A DNA stretch of 64,000 bases from Mesorhizobium_B sp963522145 (lineage in GTDB: Bacteria; Pseudomonadota; Alphaproteobacteria; Rhizobiales; Rhizobiaceae), in NCBI GenBank assembly GCA_963522145.1, contig CAUQXI010000005.1, positions 1 through 64,000 of the forward strand, in the 5' to 3' direction. The notes beneath the pieces are model-generated. The model had not been told where the DNA came from, did not search any database, and worked only from the letters and a program-made list of their open reading frames with translations. How positions within the stretch are numbered: position 1 is the stretch's first letter; each line of letters begins with the position of its first letter. The position numbers were made by a program, and so were the translations under genes. This document shows positions 61,129-64,000 of this stretch, in pieces.

Positions 61129-62361
61129 TTATTCGGCTGGAATCAGGCCGGGTCGCTCCACCGGTTTCTCGCGGATCGGAAGATGTACGAGCGCCGCAAA
61201 CAGGCCGAGCGCCACGCCGAGCCACCACACCGGATCATAGGTTCCGAAGTGGTCATAGAGATAGCCGCCGAGCCAGACGCCCAGGAACGAGCCGATCTGG
61301 TGCGACAGGAACACCAGCCCGCCCAGCATGCCGAGATGGCGGGTGCCGAACATCACCGCCACCAGCCCGTTAGTAGGCGGCACGGTGGATAGCCAGAGGA
61401 GGCCCATCAGGATCGAGAAGACGATGACGCTGGCCGGGCTCGCGGGAAGGAGAAGGAACGCCGTCACGAGGATGGAACGGCCGAGATAGATCAGCGCGAG
61501 GACATGCGGCTTTGATCGACGCTGCCCGATCATGCCGACCGCGAGCGAGCCGATGACATTGAAGAAGCCGATCAGCGCGAGCGCAATCACCGCATAGCGC
61601 GGCGCGATACCGATATCGCCGAGATAGGCAGGAAAATGCGCAGTGATGAAGGCGACCTGAAAGCCGCACACGAAGAAGCCGGACACGAGAAGAAGATAGG
61701 AACGATGTCCGACCGCCTCGCGCAGCGCTTCGCGTGCCGTCTGCGCCATCTCGGCGCGTGTTCCGTCGGCGGCGTTGCCGGAAAGCGGTATCGCAAGGAA
61801 CGGCACGAGCAGCATCAGCACGCCCAGGATGACCAGCGAGTCCGACCAGCCATAGGCGCTGATGAGACCTTGGCTGATCGGGGCGAACAGGAACATGCCG
61901 GCCGAGCCGGCGGCAGTGCCAAGGCCGAAGACGAAGCTGCGCCTCTCGGGCGACACGTTGCGTGCAAAGGCGGCCAGCACGATGCTGAACGAGCCGGCCG
62001 CAACACCGAGGCCGACCATCACGCCGCCGCCGAGATATAGCAGGCCGGTGCTCGATGCATGCGCCATGGTCAGCAGGCCGAGTGCGTAGATCAGCGCGCC
62101 GCTCGCCAGCACACGCCATGTGCCGAAGCGATCCGCCGCCGCGCCGAAGACCGGCTGCCCGATGCCCCAGAACAGGTTCTGCAACGCCATCGCGAGCCCG
62201 AAGGTCGTGCGATCCCAGCCCGTCTCGGCGAGCATCGGAAGCTGGAAGAAGCCCATCGCGGAACGCGGCCCGAAATTCAGTGCGGCCACCGCGCAGCCAC
62301 AGACAATGATGGTCCAGGGCAGGCTGCCGGCCACGCTGCGGGAAGCACGAACATTCGCCAC
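61129..62361 (-). CDS. MFS transporter, substrate unknown
   Basis: The 410-residue product from the GTG at 62361 has 12 helices. It resembles the oxalate/formate or monocarboxylate-type MFS: NFGPRSAMGFFQLPML and GWDRTTFGLAMALQNLFWGIGQ at the N-terminus. The GTG follows GGAG at 9 bases; a longer frame to 62487 has an ATG at 62448 but a hydrophilic, uninformative lead. It diverges from the GNAT gene by about 200 bases. Confidence 0.85.
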   Translation of the reverse strand: MANVRASRSVAGSLPWTIIVCGCAVAALNFGPRSAMGFFQLPMLAETGWDRTTFGLAMALQNLFWGIGQPVFGAAADRFGTWRVLASGALIYALGLLTMAHASSTGLLYLGGGVMVGLGVAAGSFSIVLAAFARNVSPERRSFVFGLGTAAGSAGMFLFAPISQGLISAYGWSDSLVILGVLMLLVPFLAIPLSGNAADGTRAEMAQTAREALREAVGHRSYLLLVSGFFVCGFQVAFITAHFPAYLGDIGIAPRYAVIALALIGFFNVIGSLAVGMIGQRRSKPHVLALIYLGRSILVTAFLLLPASPASVIVFSILMGLLWLSTVPPTNGLVAVMFGTRHLGMLGGLVFLSHQIGSFLGVWLGGYLYDHFGTYDPVWWLGVALGLFAALVHLPIREKPVERPGLIPAE

Positions 62362-62566
62362 GTACTGGGTCTCCAGGCTGGGCAACGACGCTATACGAGG
62401 GAGGCGGCAGCGTGAAATGAATTGGTGCGATGATCCGGTGAAAATCATTGATGCGACGGCGCTCTGGGACGCTCCGAAGCGAGCCACACTTTGGCCTTAT
62501 TGAACGAGCGAATCCGCTCCGCTCCGTGCACGGTCGAGGCTCGGCAGGCAACGCCGCGGATGACCC

Positions 62567-63073
62567 ATGAGCCCTTCTCCTGCCAGTGGCGGAACGTCCG
62601 GAGCGCGGCGGAAAATACGCCGCGCCACGCCCGCCGACCTCCCTGCCATCGCGCATATCGAGGCCTCGGCATTTTCATCGGATCGGATCGCTCCACGATC
62701 CTTTGCCAGGCTGATCCGCCGCGACAGCGCGGCCGTGCTTGTTGCTGAGAACGGCTCGGTGATTGTCGGCTGCGCTGTCGTGCTGTTTCGCAGCTACTCC
62801 CGGCGGGCGAGGCTCTACTCCATCGCCGTCGCCCCGGATGAGAAGGGGCAGGGAACCGGCTCTCAACTGTTATCCGCATCCGAAGCCGCCGCCGTCGCTC
62901 AAGGCTGCCGCGCCATCGGGCTTGAGGTGCGCGAGGATAATGCGGCGGCGATCAGCCTCTATCGCCGAAAAAACTACGAGCTGCTCGGCCGCACGGATGC
63001 CTATTACTCTGACGGAATTGCCGCGCTCCATTTCCGCAAGCCGCTCAGCGCCCGGGCTGCGGAGGCGGCATGA
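62567..63073 (+). CDS. GNAT family N-acetyltransferase
   Basis: The 168-residue product has the GNAT fold with the CoA-binding motif A LYSIAVAPDEKGQGTGSQLL and the C-terminal VREDNAAAISLYRRKNYELLG. The closing ATGA overlaps the following ATP-grasp gene, so the two are coupled. In related genomes such pairs belong to small-molecule or peptide ligation clusters; the acceptor is unknown. Confidence 0.88.
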   Translation: MSPSPASGGTSGARRKIRRATPADLPAIAHIEASAFSSDRIAPRSFARLIRRDSAAVLVAENGSVIVGCAVVLFRSYSRRARLYSIAVAPDEKGQGTGSQLLSASEAAAVAQGCRAIGLEVREDNAAAISLYRRKNYELLGRTDAYYSDGIAALHFRKPLSARAAEAA

Positions 63074-64000
63074 GCTGGGTCATCGTTACCGGCCGCCAGA
63101 ACGATCTCGATCAGGCCGCCACCCCGCACAAGATCATCACCAGCAAGGATTATCTCGTTCATCCCGGGCTGTTTCGCGGGCAGCGTCCGAAGGTGATCAA
63201 CCTGTCCTTCTCTTATGCCTATCAAAGCCGGGGCTACTATGCTTCGCTGCTTGCGAGTTCGCGCGGGCACAAGGTCATTCCCACCGTCGAGACGATGATC
63301 GACCTCTCGGAGCGCAAGCTCTACGAGAATGCTCTGCCAGAGCTTGAGCTCGCGCTGAACAAGTGTCGCAAGGATCTTGGCGGCAGTTTCCCGGCCAAGA
63401 TCGGGGTATTTTTCGGCATCGGCCCCGGCAAGGTATGGGACCGGTTCGCAAGGCTCCTGTTCGACTGGTTCCGCGCGCCGGCGCTTGAGGTGACGGTTCG
63501 GGATGCCGAGGGCTGGGCCTCGATCCGCAAGATCGGCTTCATGCCGCTGGCACGGATCGAAGGCGCGGAGCGTGAGCGTTTCCTTGCGAGCCTCGACACC
63601 TACACAAAGCGGGAATGGCGAGATACGCGGACCCGCACGCCGGCGCGCTACACCTTCGCCACGCTGGTCAACCCGCAGGAGGACATGCCGCCTTCGGCCA
63701 TCTCCTCGCTACGCCACTGGGCCCGGCTGTCCGAAAAGATGGGCGTCGAGATCGAGCCGATCACGCGCAAGGATTTGGCCAAGCTCGCCAATTACGACGC
63801 GCTGTTCATCCGCGAAACCACCTCGATCTCCAACCACACCTATCGCTTCGCACGACGGGCGGAGCAGGAGGGCATGCCGGTGATCGACGATCCGCTGTCG
63901 ATGATCCGCTGCACCAACAAGGTGTATCTGAACGAGCTGATGGGCGCGAACAAGGTGCCGGTGCCGCCCACGGTGATGATCGCCGGCCCGTCCGACTTCG
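63070..64000 (+). CDS. RimK-like ATP-grasp ligase with RLAN N-terminal domain, partial
   Basis: The first 310 codons are present; the gene runs off the window. Residues 1-190 form the RimK-like ATP-grasp N-terminal (RLAN) domain with VINLSFSYAYQSRGYYASLL and YENALPELELAL, followed by the pre-ATP-grasp region FIRETTSISNHTYRFARRAE and the start of the ATP-grasp fold DDPLSMIRCTNKVYLNELM. Such proteins form amide bonds using ATP. The GNAT-RLAN pairing was noted in a survey of amidoligases by Iyer and colleagues; the product here is unknown. Confidence 0.87.
   Translation, partial: MSWVIVTGRQNDLDQAATPHKIITSKDYLVHPGLFRGQRPKVINLSFSYAYQSRGYYASLLASSRGHKVIPTVETMIDLSERKLYENALPELELALNKCRKDLGGSFPAKIGVFFGIGPGKVWDRFARLLFDWFRAPALEVTVRDAEGWASIRKIGFMPLARIEGAERERFLASLDTYTKREWRDTRTRTPARYTFATLVNPQEDMPPSAISSLRHWARLSEKMGVEIEPITRKDLAKLANYDALFIRETTSISNHTYRFARRAEQEGMPVIDDPLSMIRCTNKVYLNELMGANKVPVPPTVMIAGPSDF

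Overview
This 64 kb window reads as a continuous piece of chromosome from an alphaproteobacterium, most likely a member of the Hyphomicrobiales (Rhizobiales) near the Phyllobacteriaceae/Brucellaceae. The grounds are gene order (glyA-nrdR-ribD-ribE-ribH-nusB; plsX-fabH-ihfA-merR; clpP-clpX-lon-hupB followed by tRNA-Val and tRNA-Asp and then nuoA-N; birA-RNase J-epimerase-DUF1467-proS-lolC-lolD), short alpha-type ProRS, RNase J, DUF177/DUF1467/DUF2842 families and high GC with strong third-position bias. The genus is inference. No insertion sequence, phage, integrase, CRISPR array or rRNA operon was seen; almost everything is core genome.

Layout: (1) 1-6.2 kb: the end of an L,D-transpeptidase, then glyA, nrdR, the riboflavin genes ribD/ribE/ribH, nusB and an MFS carrier, mostly joined by stop/start overlaps. 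(2) 6.2-13.9 kb: a K+-independent proton pyrophosphatase, the outer-membrane lipoprotein BamE on the minus strand, a cytochrome bc1 chaperone, DUF177, plsX, fabH, ihfA, a MerR regulator and a GFA-type zinc protein. (3) 14-25 kb: tRNA-Pro, a two-gene polysaccharide export set, heme A synthase, argC, agmatinase, a phosphodiesterase, rplM-rpsI, small acyl-CoA enzymes and an O-acetylhomoserine sulfhydrylase. (4) 26-32 kb: the proteostasis block clpP-clpX-lon, hupB and two tRNAs. (5) 33.4-49.1 kb: the full 14-subunit complex I operon nuoA-N, carrying three additional small genes (a coiled-coil protein between nuoB and nuoC, a pentapeptide-repeat protein between nuoF and nuoG, a two-helix membrane protein between nuoH and nuoI) and a NuoE with a long disordered tail. 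(6) 49-56 kb: birA, RNase J, epimerase, DUF1467, proS, lolCD. (7) 56-64 kb: a tiny membrane-peptide gene behind a LexA-type operator, lipB, tRNA-Leu, mgtE, a MerR regulator, membrane enzymes, an MFS carrier, and a GNAT/ATP-grasp pair cut by the window end.

The most interesting signal is at 56.07-56.22 kb. A good promoter (TTGACG, 17 bp, CATAAC) contains a perfect alphaproteobacterial LexA box (GAAC-N7-GAAC) in its spacer, and drives a 28-codon gene with a strong ribosome-binding site whose product is essentially one transmembrane helix. This resembles in size, topology and control the SOS-induced division inhibitor SidA of Caulobacter, but homology is not claimed. A second candidate is a minus-strand small RNA between DUF1467 and proS (about 52.35-52.50 kb), marked by a textbook terminator pointing against all neighbouring genes. 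Promoters, terminators and small genes were called by eye; no alignment, folding or database search was run.
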